Positions 36,526 to 44,191 of a DNA stretch of 64,000 nt are shown piece after piece. The translations under genes and the position numbers were made by a program. Positions within the stretch are counted from its first letter, which is position 1; each line of letters begins with the position of its first letter. Origin of the DNA: Chloroflexota bacterium (GTDB lineage: Bacteria; Chloroflexota; Anaerolineae; Anaerolineales; Villigracilaceae); the NCBI GenBank assembly GCA_026390015.1, contig JAPLGS010000074.1, positions 1-64,000 on the forward strand, given 5' to 3'. The notes under the pieces are model-generated. The model was not told the DNA's origin and searched no databases. It was given only the letters and a program-made list of their open reading frames with translations.

Positions 36526-36787
36526 GGCTGTAAATGTATCCGTAACGGATGATACATTGTCCGTGGATTTGGAAGACGGGCGCACGGTTTCCGTTCCGAT
36601 TGGCTGGTATCCCCGTCTTGCGCATGCGACTCCTGCTGAGCGTGACAATGTCCAAATTGCAGGCGCAGGCTTGGGTCTTCACTGGCACGATTTGGATGAG
36701 GATATTGGTGTTGAAGGAATTTTGCTCGGCAAACAATCTAATGAAAACCTTGAGTCATTTCAGAGGTGGCTGCAATTAAGAAAATAA
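36482..36787 (+). CDS. DUF2442 protein, partner of the DUF4160 gene
   Basis: 101 residues. The pattern VTDDTLSVDLEDGRTVSVPIGWYPRLAHA and the end LHWHDLDEDIGVEGILLG are diagnostic of DUF2442. The start at 36482 gives the 44-nt overlap with the DUF4160 gene, which suggests translational coupling. Function unproven; a DNA-binding antitoxin role is sometimes proposed. Confidence 0.83.
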   Translation: MNGTLSVVVTLNLPRAVNVSVTDDTLSVDLEDGRTVSVPIGWYPRLAHATPAERDNVQIAGAGLGLHWHDLDEDIGVEGILLGKQSNENLESFQRWLQLRK

Positions 36788-36789
36788 GG

Positions 36790-36822
36790 AAAAAAGTCGG
36801 AACTTTCATGTTCCGACTTTTT
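36790..36822 (+). terminator. Terminator after the DUF4160-DUF2442 pair
   Basis: AAAAAGTCGGAAC pairs perfectly with GTTCCGACTTTTT around a 6-nt loop. Confidence 0.88.
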
Positions 36823-36941
36823 GATTCCCAAATTACTGTGACTACACTCCGCCCAATCCATGACAATCATCACTAAGGCAAAAAGGGGATAAAGGCTACA
36901 ATAAATCTCGAATTGACATTCCGTGAGGAGAATAACAGCCA

Positions 36942-38654
36942 ATGGAAGTTTACAATCATGATCTGATCATTTTAGGAACCGGCTTGGCAGGCTTACGCGC
37001 CGCGCTTGAAGCCACACAGCAAAGCAAAGGGGAATTGGATATCGCTTTGGTTTCCAAACTCCAATTAATGCGCGCTCATTCCGTGGCGGCAGAGGGTGGT
37101 ACCGCCGCCGTCATGCGCCAGGATAAAGGCGACAGCTTCGAACTGCACGCCTGGGATACGGTCAAAGGCTCTGACTTTTTGGCTGACCAGGATGTGGTGG
37201 ATTTCTTCGTGCATGAGATGCCGAAGGAAATTTTGCATCTCGATCACTGGGGCATTCCCTGGTCGCGGACGGAAGATGGTCACATTGCACAGCGACCGTT
37301 CGGCGGGCACTCGTATCCACGTGCAGTTTTCGCCTCTGACAAAACGGGCTTCCTCGAAATGCAAACGTTGTACGACACGTTGATGAAGCACACCAAGAAG
37401 ATCAACCGCTACGATGAAGGCTTTGTTACTTCGATCATCATCGAGAACGGACGCTTCGCCGGATTGACCATGATCGATATGATCAACGGCCGCTATGTGT
37501 TGATCCGCGGCAAGGCGTTGATCATCGCCACTGGCGGCGCAGGTCAGATCTTTGGCTTTACCACTTACTCTGAAACAGTTACGGGTGACGGACTCGCGAT
37601 GTCTTATCGCGCGGGACTTGCGTTGAAGGATATGGAATTTGTTCAATTTCACCCGACGGGATTAATTCCCAGCGGCATTCTGATGACGGAAGCCTGTCGT
37701 GGCGAGGGCGGATACCTGCTCAATAACAAAGGTGAACGCTTCATGGGAACGTATGCTCCCAGTAAGTGGGAACTCGCTCCGCGTGACATGGTCTCCCGTT
37801 CAGAGATGACCGAGATCGAAGCGGGTCGCGGCTTCCCTGGACCTGGCGGCTTGGATTATCTTCATCTGGATCTGCGTCACCTCGGCAGGGAACAAATTCT
37901 TGAACGTCTTCCGCTCATCCGTGAAGTAACCATAAAACACATCGGACTTGATCCAATTGAAAAACCCATCCCGATCCGCGCTGTGGCGCATTATTCCATG
38001 GGCGGCGTCCATACGGATATTAAGGGACATACTCCCGTTGAAAATATCTGGGCGGCGGGTGAAGTATCCTGCGTGTCTTTGCATGGAGCGAATCGACTCG
38101 GCTCAAACTCGACGGCTGAATGTCTCGTATGGGGACGAGTGACTGGCGAAGAAGCGGCGCGTTATTGCAAGAATGCAACAGCGGCCGAATCACCAGTTGA
38201 GTCCGCACAGGCTGAATGGTCGAGGATCGAAGCGCTGATTAAATCCACAGGTACCGAAGATCACTATCAGATTCGCGCTGAACTGCGCCGTACATTGGAT
38301 GTCAACATGGGTGTCTTCCGCACGGGCGAACAAATGCAGGCGGGCTTGGATAAGATCCGCGAGTTGAAGGAACGCTACAAGCGCATCAATCTTAAGGACA
38401 AGAGCCTGCGCTACAACACGGATATGGAACGCGCCATTGAAACCGGATTCATGATCGATGTGGCTGAAGTTGCGACGCTGGGCGCGTTGACCCGCACCGA
38501 GTCGCGCGGCGGACATGCGCGCAGAGATTTCCAGGTGCGTGATGATGAAAATTGGCTGAAGCACACCATGGCGAACTTTACGCCCGCTGGTCCCAAGTTG
38601 GATTACATCCCTGTTGATATCTCCATGTGGAAACCTGTGGAGAGGAAATATTAA
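36942..38654 (+). CDS. sdhA: Succinate dehydrogenase/fumarate reductase flavoprotein subunit
   Basis: 570 residues. It holds covalent FAD and interconverts succinate and fumarate on the cytoplasmic side of the membrane complex. The N-terminal LGTGLAGLRAALEA is the dinucleotide fold, HSVAAEGGTAAV carries the His that binds FAD, and FHPTGLIPSG, EACRGEGGYLLN and HYSMGGVHTD form the active site. GAGGAG lies before the ATG and TACAAT near 36897 could be the -10 box. First gene of an sdhA-sdhC-sdhD-sdhB operon. Confidence 0.94.
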   Translation: MEVYNHDLIILGTGLAGLRAALEATQQSKGELDIALVSKLQLMRAHSVAAEGGTAAVMRQDKGDSFELHAWDTVKGSDFLADQDVVDFFVHEMPKEILHLDHWGIPWSRTEDGHIAQRPFGGHSYPRAVFASDKTGFLEMQTLYDTLMKHTKKINRYDEGFVTSIIIENGRFAGLTMIDMINGRYVLIRGKALIIATGGAGQIFGFTTYSETVTGDGLAMSYRAGLALKDMEFVQFHPTGLIPSGILMTEACRGEGGYLLNNKGERFMGTYAPSKWELAPRDMVSRSEMTEIEAGRGFPGPGGLDYLHLDLRHLGREQILERLPLIREVTIKHIGLDPIEKPIPIRAVAHYSMGGVHTDIKGHTPVENIWAAGEVSCVSLHGANRLGSNSTAECLVWGRVTGEEAARYCKNATAAESPVESAQAEWSRIEALIKSTGTEDHYQIRAELRRTLDVNMGVFRTGEQMQAGLDKIRELKERYKRINLKDKSLRYNTDMERAIETGFMIDVAEVATLGALTRTESRGGHARRDFQVRDDENWLKHTMANFTPAGPKLDYIPVDISMWKPVERKY

Positions 38655-38660
38655 AGTTTC

Positions 38661-38760
38661 ATGTCATTGCGAGGGCGCACTTTGCCCGAAGCAATCCCTG
38701 ATAAGGTTGGAGATTTCTTCGCCGCAAAGTACAAAACCGTGTCTCGCAACGATATTAGGA
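38661..38760. repeat. Dispersed repeat (TCATTGCGAGG type) within the sdh operon
   Basis: The sdhA-sdhC gap begins with TCATTGCGAGGGCGCAC and ends near CTCGCAACGAT, an imperfect inverted copy. It is related to the element at 3491-3588. It adds about 100 nt between two operon genes and may fold in the mRNA. Confidence 0.5.
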
Positions 38761-38773
38761 ATGAGGAACAATT

Positions 38774-39214
38774 ATGAATTCAAAAAAATCAACTGCTTAC
38801 AACAATCGCCTTGGTATCAAGGGTTGGGTATATGCCGGAAAATATACCTTTGAACGATATTTATATTTAGCTCACCGCCTGACAGGCATGGGATTGATCG
38901 CCTACATGCTGTTGCATATTCTTGAAACTGCAAATCGTATGCGCGGCGTAGTGGCCTGGGAAGGTTTGATGGGACTCTTCGCTTTGCCGCTCTTCAAGAT
39001 GATTGAGTATGCACTGTTTGCTGCGGCTGTGTTCCATGCGTTGAATGGTGTGCGCCTGTTGATGACCGAGTTGGGTTTTTTTCTTGGCAGACCCAAAGAA
39101 CCGGTTTATCCGTATTCATCTTCCATCAAAAGACACCGTCCGTTGACATATATCATCATGGCATTGGCCTCGTTGATCATTATCCTCGGCGGTTCGAGTC
39201 TGTTCTTCCCGTAA
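38774..39214 (+). CDS. sdhC: Succinate dehydrogenase membrane anchor, cytochrome b subunit
   Basis: 146 residues with three predicted helices. FERYLYLAHRLTGMGLIAYMLLH contains the family motif S/A-x-x-H-R-x-T-G and a possible haem-ligand His, and FHALNGVRLLMTELG follows in helix 2. It anchors the SdhAB dimer and passes electrons to quinone. GAGGAAC precedes the ATG. Context in the operon makes the call firm. Confidence 0.88.
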   Translation: MNSKKSTAYNNRLGIKGWVYAGKYTFERYLYLAHRLTGMGLIAYMLLHILETANRMRGVVAWEGLMGLFALPLFKMIEYALFAAAVFHALNGVRLLMTELGFFLGRPKEPVYPYSSSIKRHRPLTYIIMALASLIIILGGSSLFFP

Positions 39215-39291
39215 TTAGATATTAGGTAATTAGGAATTAGGAGTTCCCCAATACCTATTCCCTAATAACCTGTTTCCTACAAGGAGTTCTT

Positions 39292-39660
39292 ATGCGCGAA
39301 ACACGTTTATGGTCATGGCATTTGCTGGTTATACCGATCATCATTGTATTGCTGGGATTACATTTTGCCATTATGCATTACGCACCGGTCTTTTACGGAG
39401 TGAGTGTGGAAGAGGCTCGCAACTTTGAAACAATGATCGAGCGCGGAAAAAGTGTCTCTCAATTGGTACTTTATATTTTATTATTGGCCGCGGCGCTGTA
39501 TCACGGCTTATATGGATTGCGCGGAATTATTCGCGAATTGCCGATGACGCCTGCTCTCGGAAAGATCGTGGATATAACCGTCATCTGCGTCGGACTCTTC
39601 ATCTTTGCATTCGGTACATACGTCACCTGGTGGACGTTTAGTTACCCGGTCGGAGGATAA
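39292..39660 (+). CDS. sdhD: Succinate dehydrogenase membrane anchor, second subunit
   Basis: 122 residues with three helices; helix 2 carries LYHGLYGLRGIIREL, whose His fits a haem ligand or quinone-site residue. AAGGAG precedes the ATG. The 77-nt gap before it contains imperfect inverted TTAGG-rich sequence (39225-39270). It ends 5 nt before sdhB. Confidence 0.83.
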   Translation: MRETRLWSWHLLVIPIIIVLLGLHFAIMHYAPVFYGVSVEEARNFETMIERGKSVSQLVLYILLLAAALYHGLYGLRGIIRELPMTPALGKIVDITVICVGLFIFAFGTYVTWWTFSYPVGG

Positions 39661-39665
39661 TTTTT

Positions 39666-40499
39666 ATGAGTGATAAAACAACCACCCCGCGCGAGATCAC
39701 CTTTCGCGTTCGCCGCTTTGACCCTGATGTGGATACCGCTCCGCACTGGAGCGAATACCGTCAGCATGTTCACGACGGGATGACCGTGCTTGAAGCGCTG
39801 CACCAACTCAAGGCGGAGCAGGAACCGACTTTGTCGTGGCGTTCCTCCTGCCGCATGGGAGTCTGCGGTTCGTGCGGCATGTTCGTCAATGACCTTCCAC
39901 AGCTTGCCTGCCAAACGCAAGTCCTTCATTTGGGAACGGATGTGGTAACGATCGCGCCGCTTCCCAATTACGACAATGTCAAAGACCTTGTACCTGATCT
40001 CGCGCCGTTGATCGAAAAACACGCGGCGGTCAAGCCTTACATTATTTATCTCGACCAGATCGAAATCGATTCTCCGACTGGTGAATTTATTCAAACTCCA
40101 GATCAGCGCGAAGAATTCAGTCAGTTCACGCACTGCATCAAATGCGGATTATGTCTCGCAGCCTGCCCAACCGTTGCGACTGATCCACTCTTCCTCGGAC
40201 CTCAGGCTTTGGCGCAGGCCTATCGTTACACAGCTGACAACCGCGACTGCGGAATGAAGGAACGCATCTCAGCGATCGATATTTTCCACGGGCCGTATCA
40301 ATGTCACCTGGCTGGCGCCTGCTCACAAGCCTGTCCCAAAGGCGTTGACCCGGCCTTCGGAATCCAATTGCTCAAACGCGCATTGGTTCTGGACAGTATC
40401 GGATTCGGAAAGAAGAAACCATCGGTCGCAAAAATAATGCCTTTAGCGGATGTAGTGAAGGCGATCGAGGAGTTCGCTCCGCCGCCGCGAACAGTGTAA
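39666..40499 (+). CDS. sdhB: Succinate dehydrogenase/fumarate reductase iron-sulfur subunit
   Basis: 277 residues. The N-terminal ferredoxin domain binds [2Fe-2S] (SSCRMGVCGSCG, then LACQTQ). The C-terminal domain has CIKCGLCLAACP and CSQACPKGVDP for the [4Fe-4S] and [3Fe-4S] clusters. It links the flavoprotein to the membrane anchors. Its position last in the operon (A-C-D-B) differs from the usual C-D-A-B order. Terminator follows at 40523-40562. Confidence 0.94.
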   Translation: MSDKTTTPREITFRVRRFDPDVDTAPHWSEYRQHVHDGMTVLEALHQLKAEQEPTLSWRSSCRMGVCGSCGMFVNDLPQLACQTQVLHLGTDVVTIAPLPNYDNVKDLVPDLAPLIEKHAAVKPYIIYLDQIEIDSPTGEFIQTPDQREEFSQFTHCIKCGLCLAACPTVATDPLFLGPQALAQAYRYTADNRDCGMKERISAIDIFHGPYQCHLAGACSQACPKGVDPAFGIQLLKRALVLDSIGFGKKKPSVAKIMPLADVVKAIEEFAPPPRTV

Positions 40500-40522
40500 G
40501 GGCGAGTAATAAGTTTTCAGTG

Positions 40523-40562
40523 AAAAAAAACCGTGCCCATATGGACGCGGTTTTTTTTTTTT
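40523..40562. terminator. Terminator after sdhB, possibly bidirectional
   Basis: AAAAAACCGTG pairs with CGCGGTTTTTT (one mismatch) and is followed by twelve T on the plus strand. It also lies just past the stop of the minus-strand lipoprotein gene. Confidence 0.88.
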
Positions 40563-40576
40563 GAAAGCGATAAATT

Positions 40577-41074
40577 TTATTTTGTAACCGTGATGGCCAG
40601 CTTCATCCCATCGTTATAATGTCTTTGTATAAGACAGGAAAATTCCAATTGCGCCGCCGCAGTAGAATCAGGAAAAGTATATTGAACCGTGACCTGCGCG
40701 CCGCCGCCTAGTTGATCCTTTGGAACCGCAAGCAAGGCGTTTTGCAAAGCTGAGTCAAGACTGCCAGCTACGGAAATAGGCTGGGCAATATTAAAGTTGT
40801 GGGCGTGGTTTCCCTTGTTGGTGATGATAAAAGTATACGGCACGCCGACTTGGAATGTAGTCAATGATGAGTCGATTGTATTGTCGCCCAAAGTGACTTC
40901 CACTTCAGTGCTATTCGTCCCGGCGACTGGTTCGGTTGCTGCAGGTTGGATCGCTGGTTCAGTAGCGACAGGCTGAGAAACGGGAACTTCAGTCACTGCT
41001 GGCGCGGATGCTTCGCAGGCAGCGACAATAATCATAGCAAATACAACAACAACCAGTAAAGTTATTTTTTTCAT
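40577..41074 (-). CDS. Cupredoxin-like lipoprotein
   Basis: 165 residues. The N-terminus has a lipoprotein signal with lipobox VAAC (Cys20). Residues 24-53 form a Pro/Thr/Glu-rich tether, and the rest is a small beta-barrel. GNHAHNFNI (H92, or H90) and SCLIQRHYNDGMK (C147, H152, M157) give the His, Cys, His, Met set of a type-1 copper site. The usual Pro-Gly before the second His is Gln-Arg here. It would sit on the outer face of the membrane and carry electrons. AAGGAG lies upstream. Partner unknown. Confidence 0.8.
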   Translation of the reverse strand: MKKITLLVVVVFAMIIVAACEASAPAVTEVPVSQPVATEPAIQPAATEPVAGTNSTEVEVTLGDNTIDSSLTTFQVGVPYTFIITNKGNHAHNFNIAQPISVAGSLDSALQNALLAVPKDQLGGGAQVTVQYTFPDSTAAAQLEFSCLIQRHYNDGMKLAITVTK

Positions 41075-41218
41075 TTTATTTTTCTCCTTTCAACCTGACG
41101 GGATTATCTTTTCAGTCTTTACCTTGGGTCGTATATTCTAATCAACTGCTCATTTGAGTAGCAGCTGTTTGCGGGGTCTTGCGTAAGTTCTAAGGGCAGC
41201 TTTCTCCGGTTTCTTTAT

Positions 41219-41743
41219 TTATGCAATCAATGCGTCTTCCATTTTTAGCAGCCATTCTTTTGTAGGTATTCCATCTCCGCCGCCATAGCCGTGGAGTTTT
41301 CCATCCTTGCCGATCACGCGATGACATGGGATCACAAGCGGCATGGGGTTGGTGGCATTGGCACGCCCAACAGCGCGATACGCGTGCGGATGTTCGATCT
41401 GCGCAGCGACTTCTGCATAAGTACGTGTTTTCCCATAAGGAATTGTAAAAACAACTTTCAAGGCTTTTTGTTGAAATGGACGCATACTTGCCCAGTCAAT
41501 TTTGAAAGTGAATTCATGGCGTTTTCCTTTTAAATACTCAGCCAATTCTTTTGCGTAGGGTTTTATCATTGACTGATTTTGTTCAATAGCACATTTGAAA
41601 CGACGCAGGTATGAATCCAGATCGGGCTGAGAGTGGTCCCATTCAACGGCGAGCAGTCCCAAGTCTGACGCGGCGATTCGTAAATCTCCCAACGCAGTAT
41701 TATTTAATTCGCCAAGATAAATTTTGAGGGAAGAGAAAGCCAT
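41219..41743 (-). CDS. ogt: Methylated-DNA-protein-cysteine methyltransferase
   Basis: 174 residues of the MGMT/Ogt family, a suicide enzyme that takes O6-alkyl groups from guanine onto its active cysteine. The active site IPCHRVIG has Cys140, and RAVGRANATNP with the Arg finger lies before it. The N-terminal domain is short and without zinc ligands, as in Ogt and unlike Ada. AGGAG lies 6 nt before the ATG. An 18-bp palindrome lies upstream and could be an operator. Confidence 0.92.
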   Translation of the reverse strand: MAFSSLKIYLGELNNTALGDLRIAASDLGLLAVEWDHSQPDLDSYLRRFKCAIEQNQSMIKPYAKELAEYLKGKRHEFTFKIDWASMRPFQQKALKVVFTIPYGKTRTYAEVAAQIEHPHAYRAVGRANATNPMPLVIPCHRVIGKDGKLHGYGGGDGIPTKEWLLKMEDALIA

Positions 41744-41779
41744 TTTATACTCCTGAAAAACGCTGAAAGATTTACAATC

Positions 41780-41797
41780 TTGTTAGTTGACTAACAA
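41780..41797. promoter_or_regulatory. 18-bp palindrome upstream of ogt (TTGTTAGT-TG-ACTAACAA)
   Basis: Perfect 8-bp arms located 37 nt upstream of the ogt start codon. A GTTGACTAA core is shared with a site in front of the TetR gene at 57213-57227. The rest of the 243-bp gap to the TyrA-like gene holds a direct repeat of AATCGTAGGG (about 41796-41816) and the hairpin at 41893-41919. Confidence 0.5.
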
Positions 41798-41892
41798 TCG
41801 TAGGGTAATCGTAGGGTTGGCGTCAAGTACTATTCGGACAACCATGATAAATTTACCTTTGTAAGGTGATTTCTCTTCTCCTCCTTTCAAAG

Positions 41893-41919
41893 AGAACCGC
41901 GGTCGGCGTCCGCGGTTCT
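41893..41919. repeat. Inverted repeat AGAACCGCGG/CCGCGGTTCT upstream of the TyrA-like gene
   Basis: Perfect 10-bp arms with a 7-nt loop, with no T-run. A TATAAT -10 box for the TyrA-like gene follows near 41954-41959, so the hairpin is upstream of the promoter. Confidence 0.5.
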
Positions 41920-41986
41920 TGGCGTTTAAAAGGCCAGCGGAGATATTGGCAGTATAATCGCGTCATCAAACTCTTGCGAGGGTAAC

Positions 41987-42964
41987 ATGCCTGTTCAAAT
42001 TACAATTATTGGTCTTGGTCAAGTGGGCGCTTCGATTGGGTTGGCGCTTGCGGCTCATAAAGATAGCGTTTTCGTTGTGGGGCACGATAAGCAGTTTTCG
42101 GTCGAGCGCGCAGCCCAGCAAAAAGGCGCAGTGGATAAAACCGAGCACAATCTTCCCAAAGCCGTGCAGGGTGCGCGATTGGTGCTGTTGGCTTTGCCGG
42201 TGCATCAAGTGCGCGAAACCTTGGAATTCATCGCTCCCGACCTCACGCCGGGCATGGTTGTGGTGGATACTTCTCCGATCAAAACTGAAGTGGCGAAGTG
42301 GGCAAAAGAAATTCTTCCGTCAGGCTGTTTCTATGTGGGACTTATCCCCACTATCGCGGCTGAATTTTTACACGAATCTACGACTGGTCTGGACTCAGCC
42401 AAAGCTGATCTTTTCAAAGACAGCATTTTCCTGGTTGATGCCCCTTTGGGCACACCGAGTAATGTTTTGCAAATGGTTACAGATCTTGTAAAGCTAATTG
42501 GCGCAACGATCATGATCGCCGATGTACTCGAGTCAGATGGCTTGATGGCCTCTGCATATCTGTTGCCGCAACTGGTTTCCACGGCGTTATTGAACGCAAC
42601 CATGAATCAGCCTGGCTGGAAGGAAGCACGCAAAGTTGCCGAGCGTGCCTATCATGCAACTACGACCATACAAGATGACTCTGACTCATTGTGGATGTTA
42701 TCTTTGCATAATCGTGAAAACACCATCCGCGTGCTGAATGCAATGATTCAATCTTTGGTTGAGCTGCGTGATGATGTGGAAGATGGAAATGATGAAGCGC
42801 TAAAGAATCGATTGCAATCCGCTCAGAGCGGCCGTGAAGATTGGTTGAGCGATCGCTTCTCAGCGACCTGGGCAGACAGGAAAACTCCGCCGTTGGAGAA
42901 AACGCCCTTGAAGGAAAGACTGCTAGGTTCCATGCTAGGTAAATCAACAAAAGATAAAAAATGA
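41987..42964 (+). CDS. TyrA-like prephenate dehydrogenase family protein, atypical
   Basis: 325 residues: an N-terminal NAD(P)-binding Rossmann domain (IIGLGQVGASIGLAL) and a helical C-terminal domain, as in prephenate dehydrogenases. The substrate-site motif His-Pro-Met-x-Gly is replaced by GLIPTIA at residues 118-124, so the His that binds prephenate is missing. Another substrate, or loss of activity, is likely. The C-terminal 30 residues are Lys-rich and probably disordered. It overlaps the GIY-YIG gene by 4 nt (ATGA). Confidence 0.72.
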   Translation: MPVQITIIGLGQVGASIGLALAAHKDSVFVVGHDKQFSVERAAQQKGAVDKTEHNLPKAVQGARLVLLALPVHQVRETLEFIAPDLTPGMVVVDTSPIKTEVAKWAKEILPSGCFYVGLIPTIAAEFLHESTTGLDSAKADLFKDSIFLVDAPLGTPSNVLQMVTDLVKLIGATIMIADVLESDGLMASAYLLPQLVSTALLNATMNQPGWKEARKVAERAYHATTTIQDDSDSLWMLSLHNRENTIRVLNAMIQSLVELRDDVEDGNDEALKNRLQSAQSGREDWLSDRFSATWADRKTPPLEKTPLKERLLGSMLGKSTKDKK

Positions 42965-43227
42965 CCTGCTATTGTTACATCCTCGAATGCGCGGATGGAA
43001 CCTATTACACCGGCTGGACAACTGACCCAGAGAGGCGGGTATCCCAACATAATAAAGGCATCGGCGCAAAATACACCAACGCACGCCGTCCGGTGAAACT
43101 GGTGTATTTGGAACTGCATCCAAATCGCACTGATGCCATGAAACGCGAACTAGCGATCAAAAAAATGAAACGGGTACAGAAAAGCGAATTGATTAAAGGA
43201 TGTGTGCGAATACAAGTAGATAAGTAA
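42961..43227 (+). CDS. GIY-YIG family small nuclease-like protein
   Basis: 88 residues, the length of the single-domain UPF0213 or YhbQ group. CYCYILECADGTYYTGWTTD is the GIY-YIG core, and GAKYTNARRPVKLVY the following strand and Arg. Such proteins are small endonucleases linked to DNA repair or RNA turnover, with unclear substrates. Translationally coupled to the TyrA-like gene. A terminator follows. Confidence 0.88.
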   Translation: MTCYCYILECADGTYYTGWTTDPERRVSQHNKGIGAKYTNARRPVKLVYLELHPNRTDAMKRELAIKKMKRVQKSELIKGCVRIQVDK

Positions 43228-43244
43228 ATAAGAACACACATAAT

Positions 43245-43280
43245 AAAAAGACCCCGAGATTGTTCTCGGGGTCTTTTTAT
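43245..43280. terminator. Bidirectional terminator after the GIY-YIG gene
   Basis: AAAAAGACCCCGAGA pairs with TCTCGGGGTCTTTTT around a short loop. It serves two convergent genes. Confidence 0.9.
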
Positions 43281-43296
43281 AAAACCTATTTAATTT

Positions 43297-43848
43297 TTAT
43301 TCCGCAAATAACGGCAAATGTCCCAGAGAATAAATATGCATCCATTGCGCGCGATCACCTTCCGTGAGGATCGCGGCTTCGGCCACAACATTTGCATTTG
43401 CCTTGTCCAAAATCATCCGCATTCCTTGTAATGTCGAACCGGTGCTGATCACGTCATCCAGGATGACCACCTTTTTGCCATCGAGTGACTGACGATCTTT
43501 TTCATCCAGGATCAAAAGTTGCGGCTGACCGGTCGTGATCGAAAGCGTTTCCGCCTTGAGCGCATCGCCCATATAGGGTTTGTATGTTTTACGCAAAACA
43601 ACGTATGGTTTTTTTGTTTCCACCGAAAGCGCATACGCCAGCGGAATGGATTTTGCCTCCGCGGTTACGAGAATATCATAATCAACTTCACTAAGTTTTT
43701 TTGCAAGCTCGCGCGCGCAAGCTTGCACTAACTCGGTATCACCAAGAATGTTCAGAATCGCAATGCGCAGGCCGGGCTTGATCTCAAACAAACGCAGTTC
43801 ACGCTTCACGCCGGCGATCTCAATAGAATAGGTTTCACGTTTTGTCAT
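43297..43848 (-). CDS. Purine-type phosphoribosyltransferase
   Basis: 183 residues from the ATG at 43848, fixed by GGAGGAA seven nt upstream; the open frame continues without a site. KKVVILDDVISTGSTL is the PRPP-binding motif, and VTAEAKSIPLAYALS (residues about 60-75) resembles adenine or xanthine phosphoribosyltransferases. It would salvage a purine base to its nucleotide. The base is not decided. Divergent to the split nuclease operon with 102 nt between them. Confidence 0.82.
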   Translation of the reverse strand: MTKRETYSIEIAGVKRELRLFEIKPGLRIAILNILGDTELVQACARELAKKLSEVDYDILVTAEAKSIPLAYALSVETKKPYVVLRKTYKPYMGDALKAETLSITTGQPQLLILDEKDRQSLDGKKVVILDDVISTGSTLQGMRMILDKANANVVAEAAILTEGDRAQWMHIYSLGHLPLFAE

Positions 43849-43950
43849 AATTTCCTCCGTCAGGAATGTTATTTTGCGCGTGTAGTTTATCATGGATGCC
43901 GTCCGGGATTCGGATAATTCCGCATAGAAAATTTGTGCTATACTCTGCCC

Positions 43951-44184
43951 ATGCCAATTATCCGCGCCTCTGAAATTGGAAGTTATCTTTATTGCCGCCG
44001 CGCCTGGCGCTATCGTAAATCTGGAGTTGAATCGGAGAATCAAGCCGAGATGACAGCCGGAACTGAACTTCATCACCAACACGGACGAAAGACCCTCTCT
44101 GCGCTTCTCTTGCGGACCTTTGGTATGATCTTGCTTCTGGCAGCCATGCTCGTGTTTGTGGCATTTTGTACGGCGCAATTATAG
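43951..44184 (+). CDS. Split Cas4/Dna2-like nuclease, N-terminal half with membrane helix
   Basis: 77 residues from the ATG at 43951. IRASEIGSYLYCRRAWRY has Cys15, matching the first Fe-S cysteine of Cas4, and AGTELHHQHGR has His41 (or 42/44), matching RecB-family motif I. Residues 51-72 are a membrane helix, and positive residues before it place the N-terminus inside. The catalytic Asp, Glu and Lys and the last three cysteines are absent; they occur in the protein at 44845-45357. A TATACT box ends six nt upstream of the ATG, so the mRNA is probably leaderless. No cas1, cas2 or CRISPR array is near. Confidence 0.72.
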   Translation: MPIIRASEIGSYLYCRRAWRYRKSGVESENQAEMTAGTELHHQHGRKTLSALLLRTFGMILLLAAMLVFVAFCTAQL

Positions 44185-44191
44185 GAAAACA

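Noticed and set aside
37065-37652. 195-residue minus-strand frame over sdhA
   Set aside because: Antisense to a well-supported sdhA and without recognisable motifs.
43849-44178. N-terminal extension of the phosphoribosyltransferase to 44178
   Set aside because: It runs antisense through the N-terminal nuclease gene and lacks a ribosome site, whereas 43848 has GGAGGAA.
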